Positions 45,867 through 54,812 of a stretch of DNA of 64,000 nucleotides are shown in pieces. Every line of letters begins with the position of its first letter. Positions within the stretch are counted from its first letter, which is position 1. Made by a program: the position numbers and the translations under genes. The stretch is from JAUIIK01 sp963745675 (GTDB lineage: Bacteria > Chloroflexota > Chloroflexia > Thermomicrobiales > CFX8). The stretch spans positions 1 to 64,000 of the forward strand of contig CAVUYM010000025.1 in the NCBI GenBank assembly GCA_963745675.1, read 5' to 3'. The notes under the pieces are model-generated. The model did not search any database, was not told where the DNA came from, and was given only the letters and a program-made list of their open reading frames with translations.

Positions 45867-46712
45867 ATGGACAGCAAATCTGATCGTCGATCGGCGTGAA
45901 TATCCGCTCGGCAAGGTCAAGTCTGCCGACGTGGAGCTCCAGATTCGTCACGGATCGCTCGCTGTACGCGGCGGCGCCCAGGAATTCTGCTCCGCAATGT
46001 TCGAGTATTCCCACGAAGAGCTAAAGCCTCATGGACGATTACGATGTGACGATGACGAGGCAGAGCTTGAGATCAGCCAGCCGTCGACAGATAGGCTGCA
46101 AACCCCGCAATGCCTGGAATCTGGCGTTCAACAGCGCTGTGACCCTTTCGCATGGCGATCGAATCTATGAGCGGCGCTGTCGATCTCGATCTTGACGATG
46201 TCAAGCTCGCCGACCTTGAAGTGAGGTCGCGTAGCGGAGCTGTCAAGATGAGCTCTGGGCGGGAGCTATCCCGAACTTGATGAGATTCTGATCGATTCAA
46301 GAGCGGAAAAGTCAATGGCTCGATGTCAGGTGATTTCCCGGAGTTGAGTTCGGTGGAGATCGAATCCAAGAGCGGAAACGCACGTGCTCTCGAGATCACT
46401 GGCAACTGTCCCGAATTGCGCCGCTGGCGGTGGATTCGATGAGCGGCAACGTCGATCTGGATTTGCGCGGCGCGTTTCAGCGAGACGACCTTGGAGTGCG
46501 AATCGATTGCAAGTCTGGAAACGTGCGCGTGCGCTTGCCCGAAGGAGTCGGCGCGTCGATGAACGCTTCGACAATTTCCGGCGAAGATCCAGGCAGACGG
46601 CTTCAAGTTCGACATCCGGGCGGCGGACGAATCCGCTTTCGAGCGATCAACTGCTACGATCTGGCTGAATATGCACGTCATGAGTGGAAACGTTTCAATT
46701 GTTAGCGACTAG
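45867..46712 (+). CDS. toastrack-fold (DUF2154/DUF4097-like) protein, several frameshifts
   Basis: ATG 45867 follows AGAAGG. After a shift the text reads EYPLGKVKSADVELQIRHGS, then LAVRGGAQEFCSAMFEYSHE. Repeated strand units follow: SMSGAVDLDLDDVKLADLEV, SRSGAVKMSSG, SRSGKVNGSMSGDF, SKSGNARALEITG, SMSGNVDLDLRGAFQ and CKSGNVRVRLPEGVGAS. The end, HVMSGNVSIVSD, gives TAG at 46710-46712. Regular S-x-SG-x-(A/V) ladders are typical of the toastrack beta-solenoid found in LiaF and adhesin-like DUF4097 proteins. No membrane helix or signal is seen, so it is probably cytoplasmic. At least four breaks make exact residues uncertain. Confidence 0.6.
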
Positions 46713-46745
46713 GTAGAACTCGCAAGAGCTGGAAGGATCAGGGAA

Positions 46746-47818
46746 ATGTCGGTTCCGACGACAGACTCGTTCATGTATCAGACGATGCATAGCCAGCCAG
46801 CAGATGTGCAGGCACTGCTCGACGACGGCTGGGGTCCTGCGGCCGATGCGGCATCGCGGCTTCATGACCGCACGCGGGTGCATGTCATTGGAATTGGCAC
46901 GAGCTACCATGCGGCGCTTGTTGGCGCCTGGTTGTTGCGGTCAGCGGGCGCGGACGCCCGAGCAATTCATTCGTTCGAGTTCTCGCACTACCCAGAAAAC
47001 TTCCCGATTCGCGATGGCGATGCCGTGATCATCATGACGCATACCGGGGTCAAGACTTTCTCGAAGGTATCAATGCAGCGCGCGCATGAGGCGGGGGCGC
47101 GGGTGCTCTCCGTTGGAAGCAAGAGGCGCGAACACCCGGGATCGGAGCTGGTGCTGCGCACGACCGAGCGCGAAAAGTCTGCTGCATATACCTCTTCCCA
47201 TCTGTCGCGCCATGACGGTCCTGGCGCAGATCGCGACCGAACTCGGTCAACTGAATGAGTTCAGCGCCACAGCAGGTTTTCGTGACGCGCTCGCAAATAT
47301 CCCATCGCAGGTGCAGGACATCCTCGATCGAGAAGATGAGATTCGGCCGGTTTCTGAAGCTTGTATCAATCGCCGCATCTACGCCAGCCGGCGCAGGTCC
47401 GAGCGAATTTTCTGCGATTGAGGCAGTCATCAAGGTTCGCGAGGCGGCCTACGGTTGGATCGATGCACTCGGCCTTGAGCAGTACTCTGCACGGACCGAT
47501 GGTGAATTTCAACCCCGGCGATCAGGCAATCTTCGTGAACGTTAGCGGCAACGCCGAACACCGGGTTAGCGAGGTCGCTTCCGCAGCGAACGCGCATGGG
47601 CGGCCATCTCTGGTTCGTCGGCAAGGGCGCGCCATGCTGTGCCTGATGCGCAGGTTTTCAGCGTACCCGAAACAATCGAAGACTTGTCACTGCTGTTGAC
47701 TGTCGTCCCATTGCAGCTGTTCGCCTATCACATGGCCGTCGCCAAGGGCATCAACCCTGACACGTTCCGGCGCGACAAGGAGCCTCACAAGAGCGCATTC
47801 GGACTTCTGACTCTGTAA
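46746..47818 (+). CDS. SIS-domain sugar-phosphate isomerase-like protein, frameshifted
   Basis: ATG 46746 starts about 30 bases after the toastrack gene. The first SIS domain reads RVHVIGIGTSYHAALVGAWL, then AIHSFEFSHYPENFPIRDGD and AVIIMTHTGVKTFS. Further pieces are MTVLAQIATELGQLNE, EAVIKVREAAYGWIDALGLE and NFNPGDQAIFVNVSG. The C-terminus is VVPLQLFAYHMAVAKGINPD followed by TFRRDKEPHKSAFGLLTL. This is the layout of the GlmS isomerase half or AgaS/FrlB-type proteins, without a glutaminase domain. About four frame changes lie between 47190 and 47650. The substrate is unknown. Confidence 0.75.
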
Positions 47819-47844
47819 AGCGATGGGATCCAAAATGGTAGGCA

Positions 47845-48357
47845 TTGCATCCGCTCGTCGAGCAACTGCGATTTGCTCGTGCTGAATTTCAGCGTGTCTT
47901 CGCGGGCGTGTCCCCGGAAGATGCCGGACGGCGAATTCTTCCAATGAATTGCCTGAGCTGGATCATGGCCCATCTGGCATTGCAGGAGCAACGCTACTGG
48001 GTCGTGATCGCTCAGGGGCGGGAAGCAGTTCGCTATCCGGAGCTCGTCGAGCTGTCAGGTTACCCGGATAGAGCGACGACGCCGGACCTGGTCGTCGTTC
48101 GGAAGATCTGGACGGGCGTCACGGACGGAGCCGACCGATATCTCAACTCCGTCACTGATGCTGAACTCGCCAACCACTTTGAATTCGATGGTGAGCGCTT
48201 GCCTGAATCTGTAGGGACGATGTTGTATCGCAACATCCATCACTACTGGTTTCATACCGGGGAGGCGCACGCCATCAGGCAACAGTTGGGACATAAGGAC
48301 TTGCCCGATTTCGTCGGCGATCAGGGGAGTGCGCCCTTTCGAGAAGGCTGGAGCTGA
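47845..48357 (+). CDS. DinB family protein
   Basis: The 170-residue four-helix protein starts at TTG 47845; an ATG at 47835 in another frame would need a shift. It has LVEQLRFARAEFQRVFAGVS, then LSWIMAHLALQEQRYWVVIA and YRNIHHYWFHTGEAHAIRQQ. Three well-placed His residues (in MAHL, IHHYW and HTGE) match the metal site of DinB/YfiT-like proteins, which often act as thiol-dependent transferases or remain uncharacterised. Its stop overlaps the end of the convergent BtpA gene by about 37 bases. The gene is intact. Confidence 0.72.
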   Translation: MHPLVEQLRFARAEFQRVFAGVSPEDAGRRILPMNCLSWIMAHLALQEQRYWVVIAQGREAVRYPELVELSGYPDRATTPDLVVVRKIWTGVTDGADRYLNSVTDAELANHFEFDGERLPESVGTMLYRNIHHYWFHTGEAHAIRQQLGHKDLPDFVGDQGSAPFREGWS

Positions 48358-49162
48358 GTGAGCGACGGCTCTATGAGGTTGCCACTCTTCATAGCGAGCG
48401 CAAACGATCGAACCCTGCCCTCGTCAATCGGCGCTTCGACGCGTCCATCGAGTTTCAGACTCGTTCCAGCTATTGCCCCGTAGGCTGGCGGCACAAATTG
48501 GCGCAGCGTCTCGGCACTCGCTCCCGAACCGAGATAGACCGGCACATTTCCGGATGCGTCGACTGCAGCCAGTATGTCGTCCATGATTCGCGGCTTTTCC
48601 GGTGGCAGTGCCACTGACGATGATCGCATCGGCCCGTCCGCGGAGCACGATGTCATCCACTGCATCTGAAATTGACTGCTGGCCAAGCGGCGTTGCGTGT
48701 TTGACCAGAATGTCGGCGAAGCACCTGACGTCGGTCGCTCCCAGGCTCCGTCGAAGTCGCATCAGCTCGTCCGCTTGACCGGTAATGAGTCCCTGATCGG
48801 TCGCCATGACGCCGGACAGGATGTTGACACGGATGAAGCTGGCTCCGATTGCCCGAGCAATACCGAGAGCGGACAGGGCATCGTTTCTCAGGACGTTGAT
48901 GCCGATTTCGAGATCGACCGGAGGCGCGAATACGAAGAGCAATACGCGTCATATCTGCCACTGTATGAGCATCGACCCTTCCCGGTCGAAAGGGTGCATC
49001 CCCAAAGTTTTCGATTATCAGTGCGTCGGCGCCTCCAGCAGCTAGAGCTTGAGCATCTGCCAGCGCGAACGCCTCGCATTCGCCTACGCTCAGCGTGTTG
49101 AGCGGCGAGCCTGGAAGTGGTGGCAGATGGACCATCCCGATGAATCGCGGCAGTCGCTCCAT
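48321..49162 (-). CDS. BtpA/SgcQ family protein, two frameshifts
   Basis: ATG 49162 with AAGGAG upstream gives MERLPRFIGMVHLPPLPGSP, then AQALAAGGADALIIENFGDA and PFRPGRVDAHTVADM. After a shift near 48950 follow GINVLRNDALSALGIARAIG, FIRVNILSGVMATDQGLI and GRADAIIVSGTATGK. After another near 48600, NVPVYLGSGASAETLRQF. This is the TIM-barrel BtpA family (about 270 residues), linked in cyanobacteria to photosystem I stability but of unknown biochemical function in non-phototrophs. It is divergent from the MerR gene with about 70 bases between them, so MerR may control it. Confidence 0.85.
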
Positions 49163-49233
49163 GGATATCTCCTTGTCGGTCGTCGTTTTGCGCTCGGTAT
49201 TGTACGGTGGCAGGGTACGCGATGGAGGCACAC

Positions 49234-49647
49234 ATGGTGACGCGCCAAACGGCTCCACGATTTTCGATGGATGAGCTTGTTGAAGCTAGCGGTATGACAG
49301 ACCGCACAATCCGATACTACATCGAACAGGGTTTGCTGCAGAACGCCAGAGGCCGTGGACGTTCTTCCTACTACACAACCGAGCATCTTGAGCGATTGAC
49401 CCGCATCGCCGACCTGCGCGACAGGGGCTTGAGCCTGGCCGAGATTCAGGAATCGTTCGTTCCTCAAACGGTTGAAACTACGGTGGAAAGTGAGATCTGG
49501 GAGCGCCAGCTTCTTCACCCGACGCTCGAGGTCAGCATTCGCGGGGATGCGCCAGACGACGTGCGCCTGTTGGTGCAGCGATTTCAGCAACTTGCAAATC
49601 AGTGGTTCGCGGCACTTGAAACAGGCGTCGATTTCAATGAGCATTAG
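49234..49647 (+). CDS. MerR family transcriptional regulator
   Basis: ATG 49234 follows TGGAGG; the frame is open from 49207. The 137-residue protein begins with the MerR winged helix-turn-helix: RFSMDELVEASGMTDRTIRY, then YIEQGLLQNARGRGRSSYYT and HLERLTRIADLRDRGLSLAE. The C-terminal half is a short dimer helix and an acidic region with no metal-binding Cys, so it is probably not a metal sensor. It is divergent from btpA, and the hypothetical gene and adenine deaminase gene lie downstream on the same strand. The gene is intact. Confidence 0.85.
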   Translation: MVTRQTAPRFSMDELVEASGMTDRTIRYYIEQGLLQNARGRGRSSYYTTEHLERLTRIADLRDRGLSLAEIQESFVPQTVETTVESEIWERQLLHPTLEVSIRGDAPDDVRLLVQRFQQLANQWFAALETGVDFNEH

Positions 49648-49722
49648 GGCTGCTATGTCTTCGATCGTTGTAGGTAGGAATTCGGGCAAGACGAACCCAC
49701 AGTTGGAGTTAGAGACAGACAG

Positions 49723-50172
49723 ATGACAATTTCCAATCAGCGCACGGCTCTGGATCCGATCGTCGGTATATTTCGAGCCGAAGGCTACTACGCCTACGGA
49801 ACATTTGATGACCAGAATCGCTGGTGCGTTGCATGTGACGTCGAGGATGGCCACATCGACATCCGCATCGGCGAGGATGGCTTTGAAATGGACGCCTGGG
49901 CAACGCTGATCGGGATGTACGTCGACGAGGAAAATATGAGACGTCGATACGCCCTGGAACGGCTAGCGCGGGTCTCGATTCCATCGATTCAGCGAGGTCT
50001 ACTCGACGATACTGAGAAGTTGCATTGGGATGACTTTGAGAAGGGTCTCGCTCTTCGCAAGACGATTCAGCTGCCCTTCGCAGCGACAGAAATGTTGCCG
50101 GAAATCGCGATGAATCAACTGAGGGATGTGAACGAGACGCTGCTCTTCCTGTCGAGACAGATCAATAGCTAG
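49723..50172 (+). CDS. conserved-looking hypothetical protein
   Basis: The intact 149-residue soluble protein has a mixed N-terminal half (DPIVGIFRAEGYYAYGTFDD, then CVACDVEDGHIDIRIGEDGF) and a helical C-terminal half (ENMRRRYALERLARVSIPSI, LRDVNETLLFLSRQI). No family is recognised. The codon use matches the neighbours, and the frame is unbroken over 450 bases, so it is probably real. It lies 75 bases after the MerR gene and 10 bases before the adenine deaminase start, suggesting joint transcription. Confidence 0.55.
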   Translation: MTISNQRTALDPIVGIFRAEGYYAYGTFDDQNRWCVACDVEDGHIDIRIGEDGFEMDAWATLIGMYVDEENMRRRYALERLARVSIPSIQRGLLDDTEKLHWDDFEKGLALRKTIQLPFAATEMLPEIAMNQLRDVNETLLFLSRQINS

Positions 50173-50181
50173 GTGGCAAAC

Positions 50182-51864
50182 ATGGAACAGTGGCGGGCCA
50201 GACTCGGTGTTGCATTGCGTGACGAATCTGCGGATCTGCTCCTTGAAAACGCGAGCGTCATCAACGTCTTTACCTGTGAGATTCAACGTGGCGAACGTTG
50301 CTATCTCCGGCGGGGTGATCGTTGGTGTTGGTGACTATACTGAGGCGCGGAAAAGATCGATCTCGATGGCGCATTTCTAGCGCCTTCGTTCATCGACGGG
50401 CACATTCACACCGAAAGCTCGTTGCTTTGGCTGCCTGAATTTGCCAGAGCCGTCGTCCCTCACGGTACCGGAGCCGTCGTCACCGATCCGCACGAGATCG
50501 CAAATGTGGCGGGTTTAGCAGGTATCGACGCGATGATTGCAGCGTCCAGGGGGCTCCCACTCGGCGTTCATTTCACCGTGCCGTCTTGCGTGCCGGCAAG
50601 TCCGGCCGAAACCGCGGGCGCGGTAATGACGACCAATGCCATCGCGACGGCGCTGGCATACGAGGAAACGGTCGGTCTCGGTGAGATGATGAATTTCCCG
50701 GGCGTGCTGAGCGGCGACAACGACATCTTCGATCGCCTCTCTGCCGCTGCTGGGTGCCGGCGCGACGGTCACGCTCCGGGCCTTCGTGGGCGCAATCTGG
50801 ATGCATATGCGTTGTCCGGTATGACGAGCGATCACGAATCGACAGAACTGGAAGAAGGCCGCGAGAAGCTTGAGCGTGGTTTGATGCTCATGCTCCGAGA
50901 AGGTTCCACTGAACATAACATGTTGGAATTGTTACCTCTTGTTACCGATGCTACTTTCGCGCGTTGTTGCTTTGCCAGCGACGATCGAGACTGTGCGATG
51001 CTGCTACATCAGGGCCACATGGATGAGACGCTACGGCGAGCCGTTGCGGCCGGACTCGACCCGATTCGAGCCATCCGAATGGCGACATTTAACACCGCAG
51101 ACTATTGGAGGCTCGAAGGAATTGGCGCTATTGCTCCGGGCTATGCAGCAAATTGCGTTGTGCTGAACAACCTGGAGGCGTTTGATGCGGAAATGGTCTT
51201 CTGGCGCGGGCAACTTGTCGCTGAGAATGGTGTTGCTCGATTCGAAACCGAGGTCGCAATCCCGGATGTGCTATCGAAAACCGTTCACATCGCGCCACTT
51301 TCTGCAGCCGCCATCTCCCTGCCCGCCGAACTCGCGGACAAAGCTGTAGGGGCGATTGACGGACAGATCGTGACCCGATTCCTTCGCGTCGAACCGAAGA
51401 TCGAGGACGGATTCGCTGTTCCAGATATCGATCGTGATCTGCTCAAGCTTGTCTGCGTTGAAAGACATCGGGCCACCGGAAACGTCGGCGTTGGTTATGT
51501 CCATGGATTCGGAATTCAGCGTGGCGCACTAGCGTCCTCTATCGCACATGATGCGCACAATATTGTTGCGGTGGGGACTTCTGACGGCGACATTCTCGCA
51601 GCGATTTCAGCCGTTGTAGCCATGGACGGTGGGCTCGCGATAGCTGTTGATGGCGACGTGCAAGCGCGATTGCCATTACCCGTAGCGGGAATTCTCTCCG
51701 ACCAACCATTGGAACCTACGGCAGCCGCCTACGAAGAGATAGAACGCGCGGCGAAACGGCTAGGCTCGTCATTGACGTCGCCATTTGGCCTCCTCGCGTT
51801 CATGGCGCTTTCGGTGATTCCAGAAGCGCGCGTCACCGATCAGGGATTCCTCTCCCTCATCTAA
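50182..51864 (+). CDS. ade: adenine deaminase, frameshifted at the N-terminus
   Basis: ATG 50182 opens EQWRARLGVALRDESADLLL. Shifts near 50285 and 50355 lead into GGVIVGVGDYTEAR and LDGAFLAPSFIDGHIHTESS, which holds the HxH metal site. Then PHEIANVAGLAGIDAMI, RRDGHAPGLRGRNLDAYALS, GMTSDHESTELEEGREKLER, and the C-terminal TGNVGVGYVHGFGIQRGALA and AHDAHNIVAVGTSDGDI. The order and length (about 560 residues) match Ade of the amidohydrolase family, which turns adenine into hypoxanthine for purine salvage. From 50422 on the frame is unbroken. It converges with a GNAT gene. Confidence 0.87.
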
Positions 51865-51893
51865 CGCTGACCGATCGTAGAGGAACCCTTGTT

Positions 51894-52835
51894 CTAAAGG
51901 AGTATGCCGCCAGACGGGACGTATCGCTCCGGGTCGCCGAGGCTCGCAACGTCCGATGCCATGGCCAGCTCAGCGTTCGATATTCTTGCACCGGATCGCA
52001 ATAGATGAGGAAGAACAGGATGCGGGCCACCAATTTCGATCGTCGCATCGCGGCCCGGGAATACCCTGCCAACTATTGCCAGAGTGGCTAGAACACAGTC
52101 ACGAGAATCGCTTGGAGTGTATCCGCCAACAGGACCGATATGGAGTGGACATCCTTCTTCGTACCAACGGCCCATGCCACCTGAAAGCGGATCCGAAATC
52201 CAGCTATAGCCGACGACATCGCCGTCCCTGAAGTGAAGATACGGCGTAGCGCCGGCGTGTGCAAACCAGAAAACGTGATCTTCGTGGCGCGTTCGTTGAG
52301 AAGCCGTCGCGTCGATGTCAGCTAGCGCTTGATCTACAACGGTCGGACGCGAGTCCAACCCGTGGTGCTGGCTGGATCCCAGTACTTGAGTATTCAGAGC
52401 AAGCGTGTAAACAGGCCAGGCAGGAACGTAGCCGTTGCGGATATAAAGTGCTTGGGCCCTGGTGTCATCTGATGCTAGTAACAACCGCGTTACAGGCTGG
52501 CAGGGATCGATCATCTCGAACAGTCGCCGGCCGATCCCTTGTGATTGGAGATTTTCATCAACGAAGAGTTGGGACAGAATGCGGGTTCCAGTGCCTTCTA
52601 TCGTGGCGGCGTAGCCTGCTATCTGGTCGTCAATCTCGGCGACCAGAATGCGGCCATTCGAAGATGCATACATGTGAAACGGATGCGCATCGACTTCGGT
52701 GATCGATTGGACCAGATCCCCGGCGCCCAAACCGCTGAAGGTCAGTCGAAGCAAGTCGGGGAAGTCACTGGCGGCGGCGTCTCGAAATGAGACAGCTGGA
52801 AGATCTGAAATTCCCGGCGAACTGAATGCGTTCAT
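51894..52835 (-). CDS. tandem GNAT acetyltransferase
   Basis: The 313 residues contain a clear N-terminal GNAT domain: VSFRDAAASDFPDLLRLTFS, GRILVAEIDDQIAGYAATIE, and the CoA loop ENLQSQGIGRRLFEMI, then TRAQALYIRNGYVPAW. The second half (GDVVGYSWISDPLSGGMGRW, then CVLATLAIVGRVFP) is a degenerate second GNAT fold. The ATG overlaps the TGA of the preceding membrane protein gene as ATGA on the - strand, showing one operon of three genes. The substrate is unknown. The gene is intact. Confidence 0.78.
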   Translation of the reverse strand: MNAFSSPGISDLPAVSFRDAAASDFPDLLRLTFSGLGAGDLVQSITEVDAHPFHMYASSNGRILVAEIDDQIAGYAATIEGTGTRILSQLFVDENLQSQGIGRRLFEMIDPCQPVTRLLLASDDTRAQALYIRNGYVPAWPVYTLALNTQVLGSSQHHGLDSRPTVVDQALADIDATASQRTRHEDHVFWFAHAGATPYLHFRDGDVVGYSWISDPLSGGMGRWYEEGCPLHIGPVGGYTPSDSRDCVLATLAIVGRVFPGRDATIEIGGPHPVLPHLLRSGARISNAELAMASDVASLGDPERYVPSGGILL

Positions 52836-53365
52836 ACTTCCCGTGAGGTTTCTTTCTGCGCGTCATCGGCTTGTTTGCGATTAAGCCACCATTCGTATCT
52901 CTCAGCTCCTTCCGAACGATGAAGCAGGTCTCCGCCTGGAATCGTATTGGCCAGAAGACGCCCGAGCATGGCACCAAGCGACACTGGAACAACGGTGAGT
53001 CCGAAATAGAGTAGCGCCCTGGTGGACGCGAAATTCTCGAGCCCAACGGTCTGAACGAGCGTGCCCGTCCAGACTGGATAAAAAAGCAGAGATACATAGA
53101 TGCCGGATGCGCCGACACAACTCAGTATCGCCATCGGAATAAGCGCCTTGTTCCGTTCGATTGTGGCACCCATAAGAAACCCAATGAACCCGGCACCTAG
53201 AAATGCATAGCCGCTATCGAGGTGATAGCCGACGATCCCTTCGAAGGAACGATCGGTATAGACGACCATCGTGCCGAGAGCGGTGGTCAGGAGCAACCAC
53301 TGAATGGCGGAAACCACGATTCCGATTTGCAACGTGCGTCGATTGTCAGATCGCCTATCGTTCAT
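52832..53365 (-). CDS. four-helix membrane protein of unknown function
   Basis: The start is set at ATG 53365 (MNDRRSDNRRTLQIGIVVSA), because the open frame further upstream lies inside the preceding gene. The 177 residues form four membrane helices (IGIVVSAIQWLLLTTALGTM, YAFLGAGFIGFLMGATI, LIPMAILSCVGASGIYVSLL, ALLYFGLTVVPVSLGAMLG) and a charged C-terminal tail. No family is recognised. It overlaps both neighbours by a few bases on the - strand, so the three genes are translationally coupled. The gene is intact. Confidence 0.65.
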   Translation of the reverse strand: MNDRRSDNRRTLQIGIVVSAIQWLLLTTALGTMVVYTDRSFEGIVGYHLDSGYAFLGAGFIGFLMGATIERNKALIPMAILSCVGASGIYVSLLFYPVWTGTLVQTVGLENFASTRALLYFGLTVVPVSLGAMLGRLLANTIPGGDLLHRSEGAERYEWWLNRKQADDAQKETSREV

Positions 53366-53840
53366 TGAATGGGACCTGGCCAATCGTCCCGCGAAAGCGG
53401 AAACTAAGTGGTTGTTCAAACTGAGCGAAACGCACCAATAGTTGGCCGGCAAACGCAATATCCGCCGTTCCTCCCTGACTTTGAATACTATTCGTTGTAA
53501 TGGAGAAGCGAGCGGGAATCTCTCGAGTTTCGTTTCCAGCGACGGTTAGATCTTGCCAACGATCATAGTCCGATCCGGCAAATTCGCCGTCGAAATAAAC
53601 GGAGACACGAAAGCTCTCGACTACGGCTCTGAAACGCGAGCTATTGACGACCTGGAATGTGGCCGTCCCTTCGTCGTACTCTGGATCCTGCCACTGAAAT
53701 GAACCTCGGACATAGGAGAGTTCAATCTTGGTGAATGCTTCAGCCGCATCGTTGTACGTCAAATAAGCACGTACGCCAAAGAATAGTCCGCCAAGCCCTA
53801 CTAAGAGCGAAACAACAAGTACTACGGGATTGAGACGCAA
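53355..53840 (-). CDS. membrane-anchored LEA14/WHy-like beta-sandwich protein
   Basis: The 161-residue protein has an N-terminal membrane anchor (PVVLVVSLLVGLGGLFFGVR) followed by an extracytoplasmic beta-rich domain. The pattern FQVVNSSRFRAVVESFRVSV, VYFDGEFAGSDYD and ETREIPARFSITTN resembles LEA type 2/WHy domains, which are immunoglobulin-like and linked to desiccation or secretion. The assignment is by pattern only. It is the first gene of the coupled trio and lies 4 bases after the EamA gene stop, so all four could share a transcript. The gene is intact. Confidence 0.55.
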   Translation of the reverse strand: MRLNPVVLVVSLLVGLGGLFFGVRAYLTYNDAAEAFTKIELSYVRGSFQWQDPEYDEGTATFQVVNSSRFRAVVESFRVSVYFDGEFAGSDYDRWQDLTVAGNETREIPARFSITTNSIQSQGGTADIAFAGQLLVRFAQFEQPLSFRFRGTIGQVPFNER

Positions 53841-53843
53841 GCG

Positions 53844-54710
53844 TTAACCACCGATCGCGATACAAACTGCTCCGCCCGCGACGACCGCCGCCGCAGCGAA
53901 CCTGAGCGACGAAATTGGCTCATGTAAGACGAAAATTCCCAGTATCAGCGCGAATACTATGCTCGTCTCGCGCAACGGTACGACATATCCAACATTGGAT
54001 CCGGCTAGTGCAATCAGGACTAACATGTAGGTGCCCAACACAAGCACCGCGCCGGCGGCAGCAGCCTTCCAGTTGGTCCTGAACTGCCTCGTGACCGCGT
54101 CGCGCCGGCGACTGATAACGTACGGCACTTGAATCGCTACGGCAGCTACGATCAAGCCGTAACCATAAACCACCGGATTGACCTGTTCCACCCCGTATTT
54201 GTCAACGAGCGAGTAGGTGGAGATCACCAGGCCAGTCGACAACGCGAAAAGTATCGCAGCCCGAGACTGATCGCCTTTGAATCCCTTCCAATGTTTCCAA
54301 TTGCTGCCACCAACGATTGCAATTCCAATAAGTGTGGCGGCTATCCCGAACCAGCCGATCGTGCTTGGCCGTTCGCCGTAGATCAGAACTCCAGCGATCG
54401 GCACAATCGCGACACCGGTGCCACGCGCAATCGGATAGACGATTGTGACACCGCCTCGACGATAGGCTGCCGCCAGGAACGAAAAGTACAGCACTTGAAG
54501 CGCTCCAGAGGCTGACATGATCATGATATCTCCCGTAGAGAACGCTTCGTTCCATCCAGCTGTCACTGCAATCGGGAGCCAGACCAGGACAGCTAGCAGA
54601 TTCAGTGTGAAAAAGAATGCGAAAGGATCGTCGGTCCTGCGCGCCAGCACGTTCCAGGAGGCGTGCATGACTGCGGAGAACATCACGAGCGCTATCGCGG
54701 TGGGAGACAT
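53844..54710 (-). CDS. EamA/DMT-family transporter
   Basis: The 288-residue protein has ten membrane helices in two EamA halves. The first half reads ALVMFSAVMHASWNVLARRT, and the second starts near residue 150 (AAILFALSTGLVISTYSLVD). Typical features are VYPIARGTGVAIVPIAGVLI and the matching VVPLRETSIVFALILGIFVL, followed by HEPISSLRFAAAAVVAGGAV. Such proteins export amino acids, nucleosides or drugs; the substrate is unknown. It is divergent from the third LLM gene, which starts about 100 bases away. The gene is intact. Confidence 0.85.
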   Translation of the reverse strand: MSPTAIALVMFSAVMHASWNVLARRTDDPFAFFFTLNLLAVLVWLPIAVTAGWNEAFSTGDIMIMSASGALQVLYFSFLAAAYRRGGVTIVYPIARGTGVAIVPIAGVLIYGERPSTIGWFGIAATLIGIAIVGGSNWKHWKGFKGDQSRAAILFALSTGLVISTYSLVDKYGVEQVNPVVYGYGLIVAAVAIQVPYVISRRRDAVTRQFRTNWKAAAAGAVLVLGTYMLVLIALAGSNVGYVVPLRETSIVFALILGIFVLHEPISSLRFAAAAVVAGGAVCIAIGG

Positions 54711-54812
54711 CGGGTTGGCACGTCCTTACAGGTCGGTCTAGCAGCAGATTCTAGGCTATTGTGGTTCCTATCAGTCGGTGAGGCAACGCGCGAGGAAAGG
54801 CACGGAGTACGA

